Shown: one piece after another, positions 9,796-18,840 of the stretch | Position numbering within the stretch: the first letter of the stretch is position 1 | Layout: each line of letters starts with the position of its first letter | Source of the DNA: Mycolicibacterium sarraceniae | GTDB lineage: Bacteria; Actinomycetota; Actinomycetes; Mycobacteriales; Mycobacteriaceae | Length of the DNA stretch: 64,000 nt | Direction: 5' to 3' | NCBI RefSeq assembly: GCF_010731875.1 | Contig: NZ_AP022595.1 | Location: forward strand, 3,658,001 to 3,722,000 | The notes under the pieces: generated by a model | What the model saw: the letters and a program-made list of their open reading frames with translations, nothing else | Databases searched by the model: none | Told to the model about the DNA's origin: nothing | Program-made: the position numbers and the translations under genes

Positions 9796-12700
9796 CTAAC
9801 GCGGTTTGGCGAGCGGGAACGGCAGGGTTTCCCGGATGCTGCGCCCGGTGATCAGCATGACCACCCGGTCGACGCCGACACCCAGACCACCGGTCGGGGG
9901 CATGGCGTATTCCATCGCCTGCAGGAAGTCCTCGTCGAGTTCCATCGCTTCGGGGTCGCCGCCCGCGGCCAGTAGAGACTGCTCCTGTAGGCGGCGGCGC
10001 TGTTCGACCGGATCGGTCAGCTCGCTGTACGCGGTGCCGAGCTCGACACCCCAGGCGACCAGGTCCCAGCGCTCCGCGACGCCGGGCTTGCTGCGGTGCG
10101 GGCGAGTCAGCGGCGACACCGACGTCGGGAAGTCGGTGTAGAACGTCGGTGCCTCGGTGCTGTCTTCCACCAGCCGCTCGTAGAGTTCCAGCACGACCGC
10201 ACCGGAATCCCAGTGCGTCAGGTAGGGAACGCGCGCCGCGTGGCATAACCGGCGCAGCTCGGTCAGCTCAGTCTGGGCGTCGATGTGTTCGCCGAGAGCC
10301 TCGGATACGGCGTCGTGCACCGTCTTGACGGTCCACGTTCCGGAGATGTCCACCGGCTCGAGCTGATCGGGGGCACCGTCACGGGGCCGCATCACGACGG
10401 CGGAACCGTTGGCGGCGACCGCCGCGTTCTGGATCAGCTCGCGGCAACCGTCGATCCACACCCGGTAGTCGGCGTGGGCCTGGTAGGCCTCGAGCAGGGT
10501 GAACTCCGGGTTGTGGCTAAAGTCGACGCCCTCATTGCGAAATGCGCGGCCCAGCTCGAAGACTCGCTCGACGCCGCCGACGCACAACCGCTTGAGATAG
10601 AGCTCGGGTGCGATGCGCAGATAGAGGTCGAGATCATAGGCGTTGATGTGGGTCTTGAACGGGCGGGCGTTGGCGCCGCCGTGGATTTGCTGCAGGATCG
10701 GTGTCTCGACTTCGAGGAAACCCCTGGTGAACAAGGTTTCCCGGATCGAGTGCAAGACGTTGCTGCGGGCGCGGATTAGATCACGGGCTCCGACGTTGAT
10801 CGCGAGGTCCACGTAGCGGGCCCGAACTCTGGCCTCGGGATCCTGCAGGCCCTTCCACTTGTCCGGCAAGGGGCGTAAGCATTTTCCGAGCATGCGCCAC
10901 TGCTGGACCAATATCGAGCGGGTGCCGTTTCGGCTGTAGCCCATGTGCCCGGTCACCTCGACCAGGTCACCGAGGTCGACGGCGGCGAAATCTTCGGACG
11001 CCTCGTCGAGGGCGGCCTTGTCGAGCAGCAGCTGGACGTCACCGGACCAGTCCCGCAGTTGGGCGAACACCACGCCGCCGTAATCGCGAGCACGCAGGAT
11101 CCGGCCCGCGACGCTCACAGTCACAGTGTCGTCGGCGGTCAATGCCTGCGCGACGGTGTGAGTGGGCGGCTGGCCCACCGGGTAGGCGTCGACACCATTG
11201 CGCCGCAGGGTTTTCAGCTTGGCCATCCGGACTCGGACCTGATCGGGAAGGCGTTGCCCGCGTCCCGACGTGACGTCGTCTGATTCGTCGGGATCCGGCG
11301 CACTGCCGTCCGCGTGCAGCCGTCCGGAGGCGGCCAGGTCTTCGGGCACAGCCGAGTAGTGCCCGGTGTGTTGCTTGCCGCGGCGGGAGAACGGCAGCAC
11401 CAGGAAACCCTCGGCGATGACCGAGGCGACGCCGACCCGGGGGATCAGCCGGGCGTCCTCGTAGCACGCGTACCGCGGAACCCACTGTGGCTGGTACTTC
11501 ATGTTGGAGCGGTACAGCGTCTCCAGCTGCCACCATTTTGAGAAGAACACCAGCATGGCCCGCCACAGTCGGGCGACTGGACCGGCGCCGAGTTGGGCCC
11601 CTTGTTCGAAGGCCGCGCGGAACATCGCAAAGTTCAACGAGATACGGCTGACGCCGATGTCTTCGGCGTTCTGCAGCAGTTCGGTGACCATCAGCTCGAT
11701 GGTTCCGTTCGGCGATTTCGGCGAGCGGCGCATTAAATCCAGCGACAACCCGCTGTTGCCCCACGGCACCAGTGACAGCATCGCGACCACCTGATCGGCG
11801 CCATCGACGGCCTCCACCAGAAGGCAGTCGCCGTCGGCGCTGTCGCCGAGCCGGCCCAGCGCCATCGAAAAGCCGCGTTCGGTCTCGGTGTCGCGCCAGG
11901 CGTCGGCGCGAACGATCACCTCGGCCATCTCGTCTTTCGAGAAGTCGCGGTGCCGGCGCATCCGCACGGTCAAACCGGCGCGGCGGGCCCGCGTGACAGC
12001 CTGGCGGACGGCGCGCATATCGGGGCCGGACAGGTGGAACTGGTCGGGATAGAGGATCGCCTCGTCGCCCAGCTGAAGGGCGTTGAGACCCGCGTCGCGA
12101 TAGGCCTGGGCGCCAGTAGAACTGGCGCCCATCACACCGGGGGCCCAGCCGTAGTCCTGGCACAGCGACAGCCACGTCGAGATCGCCTGCTGCCAGGCGC
12201 GCGGATCGCCGATCGGATCCCCACTGGCCAGGCAGACGCCGACCTCGACGCGGTAGGTGATCGCGGCGCGGGCGTTGGCCGCGAACACCACGGATTTATC
12301 GCGGCGGGTGGCGAAGTAGCCCAGCGAGTCGTTCTTGCCGTAGGACTGCAGCAGGCCGCGGATGGCGGATTCGTCCTCCCCGGTCAAGGCGTTCTCGGCG
12401 CGCTGGGATTGGAACAGCACGACCGCGGCGACCATCAACGCCAGCGCGCCGAGCAGGCCGAGTAGCGCGTTGATGAACGTATGGGGGTGGCCCTCGAAGG
12501 ATTCGGCACCGGCGCCGGCGAATGCGCTGACGCGGTTCAGGGCGTACCAGAAGCGGTCCTCGCGGGCCAGGGTGCCGGGGAAGAACTCGAGCACCATCCA
12601 GCCGAGCAGGGTGCCCACGGCCATACCCGCCACCAAGGCCGCGGCCGCTTTGACCAAAGCCCCGCGGCGCACCCGGGCCCAGAACTCCTTGTAGGCCAAG

Positions 12701-13086
12701 ACCAGTGCACCGGCCGCGGCGATGTGGAAGATCAAGCCGATGACCTCGCCGGCGTCGACAGCCGCCGTTTCGTCCCCGCTCACCAGGTCGGTGATGTTCC
12801 ACACCGACGCGGCCACCATGTAGAAGATGAGGATCCACCAGGCGATGCGCTTGCGGGCCGCGAGCGCGGCCGCCAGCAGCGCCAGCACGAACGCCCAGGC
12901 GAAGCTGGTATCAGGGAAGTTGAACAGGTAGCTGTTGATGAACTCCCGGGGCATCCGGATGAGGTGCCGGACGATCGTGGACATGCTCGACAGCAGCGAC
13001 AGGGTCGCGATGACGCCGATGATCCAGCCAGCTGCGGCGGGCACCCACCGGAACCGTGATGTTGGCCGACTTGTGGTGACGGTCAT
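9796..13086 (-). CDS. lysX: Bifunctional lysyltransferase/lysyl-tRNA synthetase LysX
   Basis: A 1096-residue fusion. The N-terminal part has about six to seven membrane segments (residues 15-235), then a soluble MprF/DUF2156-type aminoacyl-transferase domain (about 240-590). From about 600 a class II lysyl-tRNA synthetase follows: OB-fold (VSVAGRIL and the [11 protein letters not shown] area), motif 2 ([20 protein letters not shown]) and motif 3 ([11 protein letters not shown]). LysX charges tRNA-Lys and transfers lysine to phosphatidylglycerol, giving lysyl-PG that protects against cationic peptides in M. tuberculosis. It lies between the DUF1844 gene (45 bp) and the esterase (54 bp), an operon-like run. 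Confidence 0.97.
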   Translation of the reverse strand: MTVTTSRPTSRFRWVPAAAGWIIGVIATLSLLSSMSTIVRHLIRMPREFINSYLFNFPDTSFAWAFVLALLAAALAARKRIAWWILIFYMVAASVWNITDLVSGDETAAVDAGEVIGLIFHIAAAGALVLAYKEFWARVRRGALVKAAAALVAGMAVGTLLGWMVLEFFPGTLAREDRFWYALNRVSAFAGAGAESFEGHPHTFINALLGLLGALALMVAAVVLFQSQRAENALTGEDESAIRGLLQSYGKNDSLGYFATRRDKSVVFAANARAAITYRVEVGVCLASGDPIGDPRAWQQAISTWLSLCQDYGWAPGVMGASSTGAQAYRDAGLNALQLGDEAILYPDQFHLSGPDMRAVRQAVTRARRAGLTVRMRRHRDFSKDEMAEVIVRADAWRDTETERGFSMALGRLGDSADGDCLLVEAVDGADQVVAMLSLVPWGNSGLSLDLMRRSPKSPNGTIELMVTELLQNAEDIGVSRISLNFAMFRAAFEQGAQLGAGPVARLWRAMLVFFSKWWQLETLYRSNMKYQPQWVPRYACYEDARLIPRVGVASVIAEGFLVLPFSRRGKQHTGHYSAVPEDLAASGRLHADGSAPDPDESDDVTSGRGQRLPDQVRVRMAKLKTLRRNGVDAYPVGQPPTHTVAQALTADDTVTVSVAGRILRARDYGGVVFAQLRDWSGDVQLLLDKAALDEASEDFAAVDLGDLVEVTGHMGYSRNGTRSILVQQWRMLGKCLRPLPDKWKGLQDPEARVRARYVDLAINVGARDLIRARSNVLHSIRETLFTRGFLEVETPILQQIHGGANARPFKTHINAYDLDLYLRIAPELYLKRLCVGGVERVFELGRAFRNEGVDFSHNPEFTLLEAYQAHADYRVWIDGCRELIQNAAVAANGSAVVMRPRDGAPDQLEPVDISGTWTVKTVHDAVSEALGEHIDAQTELTELRRLCHAARVPYLTHWDSGAVVLELYERLVEDSTEAPTFYTDFPTSVSPLTRPHRSKPGVAERWDLVAWGVELGTAYSELTDPVEQRRRLQEQSLLAAGGDPEAMELDEDFLQAMEYAMPPTGGLGVGVDRVVMLITGRSIRETLPFPLAKPR

Positions 13087-13131
13087 AGGCCGCGAGGATA
13101 TTCCCTCGGGATGCGAATTGTCTGTGGTGCG

Positions 13132-13476
13132 CTACCCGACGGGGCCGGTGTATTTCTCGCCCGGCCCGCTCCCCGGCTCATCAGGGGCCGCGCTGGCTTC
13201 CCGGAAGGCCAACTGGAGGCTCTTCAGTCCGTCCCGAACCGGGCCGGCGTGCGGGCCCAGATACTCCACCGACGCAGTCACCAGCCCGGCCAGCGCGGTG
13301 ATGAGCCGGCGGGCCTCGTCGAGGTCGCGGTGTTCGCTGGCGTCGGGGTCGGGGGAGGACAGCCCGATTTTCTCGGCCGCGGCGCTCATCAGCATCACCG
13401 CGGCGCGGGTAATCACCTCCACGGCGGGAATCTCGGCCAGGTCGCGGATATCGCGGGTGTCATTGGAGTCCGTCAT
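13132..13476 (-). CDS. DUF1844 family protein
   Basis: 114 residues from the ATG at 13476. The start of a longer frame is rejected because it would run through the infC leader and infC itself. The core AEIPAVEVITRAAVMLMSAA and KIGL, followed by the helical DLDEARRLITALAGLVTA, is the DUF1844 pattern; function unknown. The C-terminus is Pro/Gly-rich. Members commonly sit next to infC in actinobacteria, as here, on the opposite strand. It is the first gene of the leftward run leading to lysX. Confidence 0.85.
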   Translation of the reverse strand: MTDSNDTRDIRDLAEIPAVEVITRAAVMLMSAAAEKIGLSSPDPDASEHRDLDEARRLITALAGLVTASVEYLGPHAGPVRDGLKSLQLAFREASAAPDEPGSGPGEKYTGPVG

Positions 13477-13488
13477 GCCTGCTAGACT
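13460..13488 (+). promoter_or_regulatory. Putative promoter of the infC operon
   Basis: A mycobacterial -10 element, TAGACT, lies at 13483-13488. A weak -35 (TCATTG, 13460-13465) sits 17 bp upstream. If used, transcription starts about 13495 and produces a leader of about 285 nt before infC. The promoter overlaps the start of the divergent DUF1844 gene. Confidence 0.45.
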
Positions 13489-13494
13489 GGCACG

Positions 13495-13780
13495 CACGAC
13501 CGTCCCGGCGTACGCCAGGGACAGCAAGTGGAGTCCCACTCCCACCGCTCGCCACGGATCTTTCCGCAGGTAGAGCGGTTCCGGTCGCAGGTACCGCAAC
13601 GGTACCTGTTCTGCGATTTCGCAGACGGCGCGAGCCGTGATCGGTCGGCATTGGGCCCTGCTTTGTGCAGGGCCTTTCTGTTCGGTTGAGCAGAATTGCT
13701 GGTGGCGTGGATTCTTCCCGGCTGATCCCGGCGTGTGACACCGCGGTGGTCCACAAAGGAAAACGAGCCAGGGAGGCCCC
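13495..13780 (+). promoter_or_regulatory. Structured leader RNA of infC-rpmI-rplT
   Basis: Noncoding interval with several strong stems. A perfect 9-bp stem has CAGGTACCG (13588-13596) and CGGTACCTG (13600-13608) with a 3-nt loop. A second stem is CTGCG/CGCAG (13611-13624). A terminator-like stem follows at 13654-13674, and about 100 nt later comes the infC ribosome site GGGAGG. Autoregulated leaders, for example L20- or IF3-controlled, are known for this operon in other phyla. I infer an attenuator, but the regulator cannot be read from the sequence. Confidence 0.6.
13654..13680 (+). terminator. Terminator-like hairpin in the infC leader
   Basis: GGCCCTGC (13654-13661), a 5-nt loop, and GCAGGGCC (13667-13674), then TTTCTG. 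The stem is a perfect 8 bp and GC-rich with a short, imperfect U tract. It lies about 105 nt upstream of infC, so it can only act as a conditional attenuator or a processing element. Confidence 0.5.
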
Positions 13781-14383
13781 ATCAGCACTGAGACCCGCGT
13801 CAACGAGCGCATCCGCGTACCTGAGGTCCGATTGATCGGACCGGGTGGGGAGCAGGTAGGCATCGTGCGCATCGAAGACGCCCTCCGCGTCGCCGCGGAT
13901 GCCGATCTCGACCTTGTCGAAGTAGCCCCGAATGCCAGACCGCCGGTCTGCAAAATCATGGACTACGGAAAGTACAAGTACGAGACGGCTCTGAAGGAGC
14001 GGGAGTCTCGCAAGAACCAGCAGCAAACCGTCGTCAAGGAACAGAAGCTTCGGCCCAAGATCGACGACCACGACTACCAGACCAAAATGGGTCACGTCAT
14101 CCGCTTCCTCGAAGCGGGGTCGAAGGTCAAGGTCACGATCATGTTCCGCGGCCGTGAGCAGTCCCGGCCCGAACTCGGGTACCGACTCCTGCAGCGACTG
14201 GGTGCCGATGTCGCCGACTACGGCTTCATCGAGACATCTGCCAAGCAGGACGGGCGCAATATGACGATGGTGCTGGCACCGCACCGCGGCGCGAAGACCC
14301 GCGCCAAGGCGGCGCATGACGCCGACGTGCCCGCAGGGCGCCAGGTCGAGCCGCAGCCCACCGAAACACCTGAGACCACGTAG
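13781..14383 (+). CDS. infC: Translation initiation factor IF-3
   Basis: IF-3 prevents early subunit joining and checks the start codon and initiator tRNA. The family N-terminus [20 protein letters not shown] is in frame with the body only if translation begins at ATC (13781), preceded by GGGAGG at 13771-13776. From there the protein has 200 residues, the normal length. The first conventional alternative, TTG at 13832, would remove 17 conserved residues. Non-AUG starts (AUU in E. coli) are the known basis of IF-3 autoregulation, so an ATC start fits. The conserved [11 protein letters not shown] linker and the C-terminal domain are present. The C-terminal tail is rich in Thr, Pro and Glu. rpmI follows after 12 bp. 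Confidence 0.95.
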   Translation: MSTETRVNERIRVPEVRLIGPGGEQVGIVRIEDALRVAADADLDLVEVAPNARPPVCKIMDYGKYKYETALKERESRKNQQQTVVKEQKLRPKIDDHDYQTKMGHVIRFLEAGSKVKVTIMFRGREQSRPELGYRLLQRLGADVADYGFIETSAKQDGRNMTMVLAPHRGAKTRAKAAHDADVPAGRQVEPQPTETPETT

Positions 14384-14395
14384 AACTGAGGAACA

Positions 14396-14590
14396 ATGCC
14401 CAAGGCCAAGACTCATAGCGGCGCTTCAAAGCGGTTCCGTAAGACCGGCACCGGGAAGATCGTTCGGCAGAAGGCGAACAAGCGCCACCTGCTCGAGCAC
14501 AAGGCCAGCAAGCGGACTCGTCGTCTTGACGGCCGCACCGTCGTCGCTGCCAATGACACCAAGCGTGTCAACGCGATGCTGAACGGCTGA
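14396..14590 (+). CDS. rpmI: 50S ribosomal protein L35
   Basis: 64 residues, the full length of bL35, and very basic: [20 protein letters not shown], then a [11 protein letters not shown] motif typical of the family. It binds 23S rRNA. It sits 12 bp after infC and 48 bp before rplT, the conserved infC-rpmI-rplT order, and is presumably controlled by the same leader. No abnormal residues are seen. Confidence 0.97.
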   Translation: MPKAKTHSGASKRFRKTGTGKIVRQKANKRHLLEHKASKRTRRLDGRTVVAANDTKRVNAMLNG

Positions 14591-14638
14591 GCGCCGTAAC
14601 CCGTTAACTTCTGACCGAACGAGAATAGGAACACCGCA

Positions 14639-15028
14639 ATGGCACGCGTGAAGCGCGCACTCAATGCCCAAAAGAAGCGGCGCACAGTACTCAAAGCGTC
14701 CAAGGGCTACCGCGGCCAGCGCTCGCGGCTTTACCGCAAAGCCAAAGAGCAGCAGCTGCATTCGCTGACTTACGCCTATCGGGACCGCCGTGCCCGCAAG
14801 GGCGAGTTCCGCAAGCTGTGGATCTCCCGCATCAACGCGGCAGCCCGCGCCAATGACATCACCTACAACCGGCTGATTCAGGGGCTCAAGGCAGCTGGGG
14901 TCGAGGTGGACCGCAAGAACCTCGCCGAGATCGCCGTCAGTGACCCGGCCGCGTTCACCGCGCTGGTCGAGGTGGCCAAGGCTGCGCTGCCGGAGGACGT
15001 CAACGCTCCTTCGGGCGAGGCGGCCTGA
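14639..15028 (+). CDS. rplT: 50S ribosomal protein L20
   Basis: 129 residues, the usual size of bL20. The basic, extended N-terminus ([37 protein letters not shown]) threads into 23S rRNA; the globular C-terminal part includes [19 protein letters not shown]20 is needed for early large-subunit assembly and represses its own operon in several bacteria, which makes it one candidate regulator of the infC leader. Its TGA overlaps the conserved coding extension of tsnR. Confidence 0.97.
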
Positions 15029-15078
15029 TAGACCTCCCGCTCAGCGAGCGATCGGCCCGTGTAGTCGCGGCAGCGAAG

Positions 15079-15807
15079 TTGCTGCGACTCGCGGGCCGTC
15101 GTCGTGCCGGGAGGTTCCTCGTCGAGGGCGCCAACCTTGTCGAGGCGGCCGTGCGCCGCGGCTTGGTGGTGGAGGTCTTCGCCACCGACGCGGCCCTGGC
15201 GCGGTTCACCGATCTGCTCACCGGCGTCGCGGTGCACACGATCACGGACAAAGCTGCGAAATCGTTGTCCGACACGGTGACTCCGGTTGGGTTGTACGCG
15301 GTGTGCGCACCACCGGATGTCGCCCTCGCCGACGTTCTCGCAGCACGCCCGCGGCTCGTCCTCGTCGCGGTCGCGACGTCTGAGCCGGGTAACGCCGGCA
15401 CGCTGATCCGCATCGCCGACGCGATGGGCGCCGACGCCGTAGTGCTCACCGACGACAGCGTCGATCCGTACAACGGCAAGTGCCTGCGCGCGTCGGCGGG
15501 CAGCATCTTCTCGCTGCCGGTGCTCGAAGCTCCCGGCTCCGTCGCGCTCGTCGCCGCGTTGCGGTCGGCGGGATTGGCGGTGCGCGCCACCACCCTGGAC
15601 GCTGACACCACCCTGGACGCGGTAGATCTCACCCGGCCGACGGCGTGGCTGTTCGGATCCGAGGCACACGGCCTCTCCGCCGATGTCGCGGCCCTGGCGG
15701 ACGAGCGCGTCCGGGTGCCGATGTGGGGTAGTGCGGAGAGCCTGAACGTGGCCGCCGCGGCGGCCATCTGCATGTACGAGAGTGCTCGGTCGCTTCGGCG
15801 GCAGTAA
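15079..15807 (+). CDS. tsnR: 23S rRNA 2'-O-methyltransferase, SpoU/TrmH type
   Basis: SPOUT-class RNA methyltransferase: N-terminal substrate-binding region ([19 protein letters not shown]) and a C-terminal knot with the motifs [34 protein letters not shown] and [11 protein letters not shown], then [13 protein letters not shown]. The annotated TTG at 15079 gives 242 residues. However, the frame upstream to the rplT stop reads [17 protein letters not shown], which looks like the normal N-terminus of mycobacterial TsnR. No ATG, GTG or TTG precedes it; only CTG (15025) or ATA (15028) could serve. The true start is thus uncertain. The position behind rplT matches other mycobacteria. Confidence 0.9.
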   Translation: MLRLAGRRRAGRFLVEGANLVEAAVRRGLVVEVFATDAALARFTDLLTGVAVHTITDKAAKSLSDTVTPVGLYAVCAPPDVALADVLAARPRLVLVAVATSEPGNAGTLIRIADAMGADAVVLTDDSVDPYNGKCLRASAGSIFSLPVLEAPGSVALVAALRSAGLAVRATTLDADTTLDAVDLTRPTAWLFGSEAHGLSADVAALADERVRVPMWGSAESLNVAAAAAICMYESARSLRRQ

Positions 15808-15862
15808 TCAGCCTCAGCGGATTGATGAGCCGTCCCGCCTTTCTCGGCGATACATCTCGGGC

Positions 15863-15990
15863 GTGATCTGTAAAGCCCGATTCGACGGAGCTGGGGGAAC
15901 GACGACCCAATACGACTACATCGTCGCAGGTGCCGGGTCGGCCGGATGCGTACTGGCGAACCGACTGTCGGAAGATCCGCGCACTACATA
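15863..15990 (+). pseudogene. GMC oxidoreductase N-terminal remnant
   Basis: A short frame carries [20 protein letters not shown] followed by SEDP. This is the FAD-binding beta-alpha-beta start of glucose-methanol-choline oxidoreductases, with the GxGxxG motif. The similarity ends at about 15985 and the frame closes soon after. Nothing of the remaining about 500 residues is present. The next 200 bp (to about 16190) read as coding-like sequence in another frame ([31 protein letters not shown]) that I cannot assign. Confidence 0.65.
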
Positions 15991-16189
15991 TTTCGGTTGC
16001 CGATGAGCTCGACCCGCTGTGCGACGAGATCGTCGCGGCCGGGGCTGCGAGCGGATTGAACGCATTCGGCGTAGGCACGGCGCTGTTGGAGCAGGTTCCC
16101 TCCGACACTCGCACCGCGCAGCTGATCGGCGAGATCCGCTCGGTTCTCGACACCGGGGGCGCCTTCCTCGCCGTGGGTACTCTTCGATC

Positions 16190-16745
16190 TGATGAAAAAC
16201 GGCATGGCACAACCGCCTGCCCTCCTCGACATCCGCCACCTCGGTCTGACATCGGCGACGGCCACCGCGTCGGGTGGAGTGCGCATCGGGGCCGGAGTCA
16301 GCAACAGTGCGCTGGCCACCCACCCGCTGATCCGCACCCATTACCCTGTGCTGGCACAAGCGATCCTCAGTGGTGCTACCACGCAGCTGTGCAACATGGC
16401 CGCGGTCGGCGTAAAACTGTTGCAGCGCAAACAATTTCCTTACTTCATGCAGACCGGGTTCAGTCGGTGCAACAAGCGGGTGCCGGGCTGTCGCGCTGGC
16501 GATTCTTGATGCGGTCGTGCATACCCAGGGGCCGGACGGTGCTCACGCGATTCCGATCGCCGAGTTCCGCACCCTGCCAGGGGATGCTCCGCGTCGAGGT
16601 GGGCGACGACGTGGTCGCCTCGGCATCAGTGGCACTGGGCGGAGTGGCAGTCAAACCGTGGCGAGTTCCGGCTGCGGAGCAGGTCCAGCTCGGACGAGGC
16701 GCCGTACCCCGTGCACTCGTCCGAGCCCTGGATCTCACTGGCTGA
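16190..16745 (+). pseudogene. Molybdoenzyme FAD-binding subunit remnant
   Basis: Pieces in at least three frames resemble the FAD subunit of xanthine dehydrogenase/CO dehydrogenase-type enzymes. One frame (about 16195-16480) reads MKNGMAQPPALLDIRHLGL, GGVRIGAGVSNSALATHPLI and PYFMQTGFSRCNKRVPG. Others give HTQGPDGAHAIPIAEFRTLP (about 16520-16580) and VASASVALGGVAVKPWRVPA, AEQV (about 16610-16680). Order is preserved but there are several frame changes and missing blocks. No molybdopterin or iron-sulfur subunit gene is nearby. It is clearly nonfunctional. Confidence 0.7.
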
Positions 16746-17970
16746 GCAGTCCCTTCGCCACGTGCGTGATTTGCACCTCGTTGCTGCCGGCGTAGATCAT
16801 CAACGACTTCGCATCGCGGGCAAGCTGTTCCACGCGGTACTCGGTCATGTACCCGTTACCGCCGAACAGCTGGATCGCCTCCATGGCCACATCGGTGGCC
16901 GCCTGCGAGCAGTAGTACTTCATCGCCGACGCCTCGGACAGCGAGATCGGAGTACCCGTCTGCCCGCATTCGATCACCCGGAACAGCATGTTGCGCACAT
17001 TCATTCGAGCCACCTCCATGTTGGCCAGCTTGAGCTGGATCAACTGGAACTGCCCGATCTCCTTGCCCCACAACGTGCGCGTCTTGGCGTAGTCGGTACA
17101 CAGCCGCAGGCATTCCTCGATCACCCCGAGCGCCATCGACACCACGCCGATACGCTCCGCGGCGAAACTCGACCGGGCGCTGTCGCGGCCATCGCCGGAC
17201 TTGTTCTCCTCGGTCTCGCCCAGCAGCCGGTCGCGGCCCAGACGGACGTTGTTGAAGAACAGCTCACCGGTGCGTGAACTGTGAATCCCCATCTTGCGGA
17301 ACGGCTTAGCCTGGACAAAACCTTCCATACCGCGATCCAGCACGAACGTCAGCACCTTGCGGTCGCGCTTGTCGGCACCGTTACCCTCGTCCAACTTGGC
17401 GTACACAACGACGACATCGGCGTCGGGTCCGTTGGTGATGAACGTCTTCTGCCCGTTGAGGATGTAGTCGTCCCCGTCGCGCACCACGTAGGACTTCATG
17501 CCGCCGAACGCATCCGAACCGGAATCCGGCTCGGTGATCGCCCACGCGCCGATCTTCTCGTAGGTCACCAGCTTGGGCAGCCAGCGCTCCTGCTGCGCCA
17601 GCGTTCCGCGGCTCTGGATGGTGGGCACCGTCAGCCCCAGGCTTACGCCCATCCCGGTGACCAGCCCCATGCTCACCCGGCACAGCTCACTGATCAGGAC
17701 GAAACCCATTCCGGCCGAACCACCGTCACCGAACATGCCGCCGCCACCGCTGGACTTCTTCTCGGTACCGGCCCGCATCCGGGCCAACCGCTTGTCGAGC
17801 GATTCGCGAGCCATCTCACCGATACCGAAGGTGGCGAACAGCTTCCGGACGATCGGATACGGCTCCAGGTCGCCGCTCTCCAGCTCGTCGATATGCGGAC
17901 GCACCTCTTTGTCGACGAACTCGCGGACAGCGTCGCGCACGGCAATATCGACGTCGGACCATTCGATCAT
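16735..17970 (-). CDS. Acyl-CoA dehydrogenase (FadE type)
   Basis: 411 residues with the three acyl-CoA dehydrogenase domains: N-terminal helices, the middle sheet with ITEPDSGSD (146-154), and C-terminal helices with QLFGGNGYMTEY. The enzyme would oxidise an acyl-CoA to the enoyl-CoA using FAD. The usual catalytic Glu near the end (IYEGT) is replaced: the sequence is IYAGSNE, with Ala at about 394. A Glu at 272 (AAERIG) aligns with the base used by isovaleryl-CoA dehydrogenase, so it is probably active with branched or unusual substrates. A Gly-rich insert (KKSSGGGGMFGDGG, 72-84) is odd. No operon partner remains. The neighbours on both sides are pseudogenes. Confidence 0.9.
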   Translation of the reverse strand: MIEWSDVDIAVRDAVREFVDKEVRPHIDELESGDLEPYPIVRKLFATFGIGEMARESLDKRLARMRAGTEKKSSGGGGMFGDGGSAGMGFVLISELCRVSMGLVTGMGVSLGLTVPTIQSRGTLAQQERWLPKLVTYEKIGAWAITEPDSGSDAFGGMKSYVVRDGDDYILNGQKTFITNGPDADVVVVYAKLDEGNGADKRDRKVLTFVLDRGMEGFVQAKPFRKMGIHSSRTGELFFNNVRLGRDRLLGETEENKSGDGRDSARSSFAAERIGVVSMALGVIEECLRLCTDYAKTRTLWGKEIGQFQLIQLKLANMEVARMNVRNMLFRVIECGQTGTPISLSEASAMKYYCSQAATDVAMEAIQLFGGNGYMTEYRVEQLARDAKSLMIYAGSNEVQITHVAKGLLSQ

Positions 17971-18115
17971 GGATTCTCCGGTTCAGGCGGCGGCGGCACG
18001 TCCTCGGGCGGGCCGCAAACCGGCAAGTGAGAACGTTGTGTGGACCAGCGACCTCGCACGGGCGACGAGGCTCTTGTGTCGAGGGACATAGTGCATGGGC
18101 ATGCCACGGCGGTCT

Positions 18116-18708
18116 TTAGGGGGTGCCATAAAACCGGGTGCCTCGACCAGCGGGCAGTCGCAGGGCGACCTCGTCACCGGGCGTCCCGGGCTTCGGGATC
18201 CGGATGCCGAAGATCTTCAGCGTCGCCTTGTTGATCTCCAGCTCGTCACGACACACCCGATCCCAGTGCGCGCAGAAGTCCTCCCACGTTTGTGGCACCG
18301 GCTTCATGCTCATGCCGTACATCGCGTGCCACTGCACGTGCTCGTCGAACAGCTGGCGCTTTTCGCCTCGGTCAGCCCGCCGCAGAAGTATTCGGCCACC
18401 TTCAGGATCAGCAGGCAGAAGGTGGCGTGCGCCCAGTAGAACGTGTCAGGATCGAGCGCGTGATAGCGCCGTCCCGCGCTGTCCACGCCCATGATCGGGT
18501 AGACCGAGCGCGCGACCCGCTGAAGTGGTTCACGCAGCAGGATCGAATGATCTTGCACTCCGGCGCCGAGTTGCGGATACATGTTCTGCAGCGACCGGAT
18601 CAACACTCCGAGCATCCCGGTGCGCGGGTCGCCGAAGTATCTCCAGGTCAGCGAGTCCGGCCCGAGCGGGGTCGGTGTGGCGGGATGAGCGGTCGTCGTT
18701 GACCTCAT
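18116..18708 (-). pseudogene. DUF2236/MpaB-like oxygenase, broken
   Basis: From an ATG at 18708 the frame follows the DUF2236 (MpaB-like) family: PLGPDSLTWRYFGDPR, SLQNMYPQLGAGVQDHS, RRYHALDPDTFYWAHATF, KVAEYFCGGLTEA. About 30 residues expected between RSVYPIMGV and DSAGRRYH are missing. At about 18358-18366 the sequence needs one extra G to continue as GLTEAEKRQLFDEHVQ; without it the frame shifts. The other frame then carries the proper end (MYGMSMKPVPQTWEDFCAHW, ELEINKATLK). So there is an internal deletion plus a 1-nt deletion. Family members are haem or latex-clearing-like oxygenases of mostly unknown substrate. Confidence 0.75.
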
Positions 18709-18803
18709 CGATGACGATAAGGCTGACAACGGGTGTTGTCTACGGCGGCGACGAGGCTGTGACCACACGTTTGACATGGCGATACGTTGGCCGCGTCACA
18801 CAG

Positions 18804-18833
18804 TTGGCTCGCCCGAAATCCTTTCCCTAGGCT
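18804..18833 (+). promoter_or_regulatory. Leaderless promoter of the cyclase gene
   Basis: TTGGCT (18804-18809), an 18-bp spacer, and TAGGCT (18828-18833). The predicted start site falls at 18840-18841, on the GTG of the cyclase gene. No Shine-Dalgarno precedes that GTG, which fits leaderless translation, common in mycobacteria. Confidence 0.6.
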
Positions 18834-18840
18834 GGATCTC

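Noticed and set aside
11039..12175. 378-codon minus-strand ORF within lysX in another frame
   Set aside because: Arg/Gly-rich alternative frame typical of high-GC genes; the lysX frame is intact.
15984..16190. Nicotinate phosphoribosyltransferase or methyltransferase remnant
   Set aside because: Short phrases (AFGVGT, LDTGGAFLAV) fit either family weakly; too little to name.
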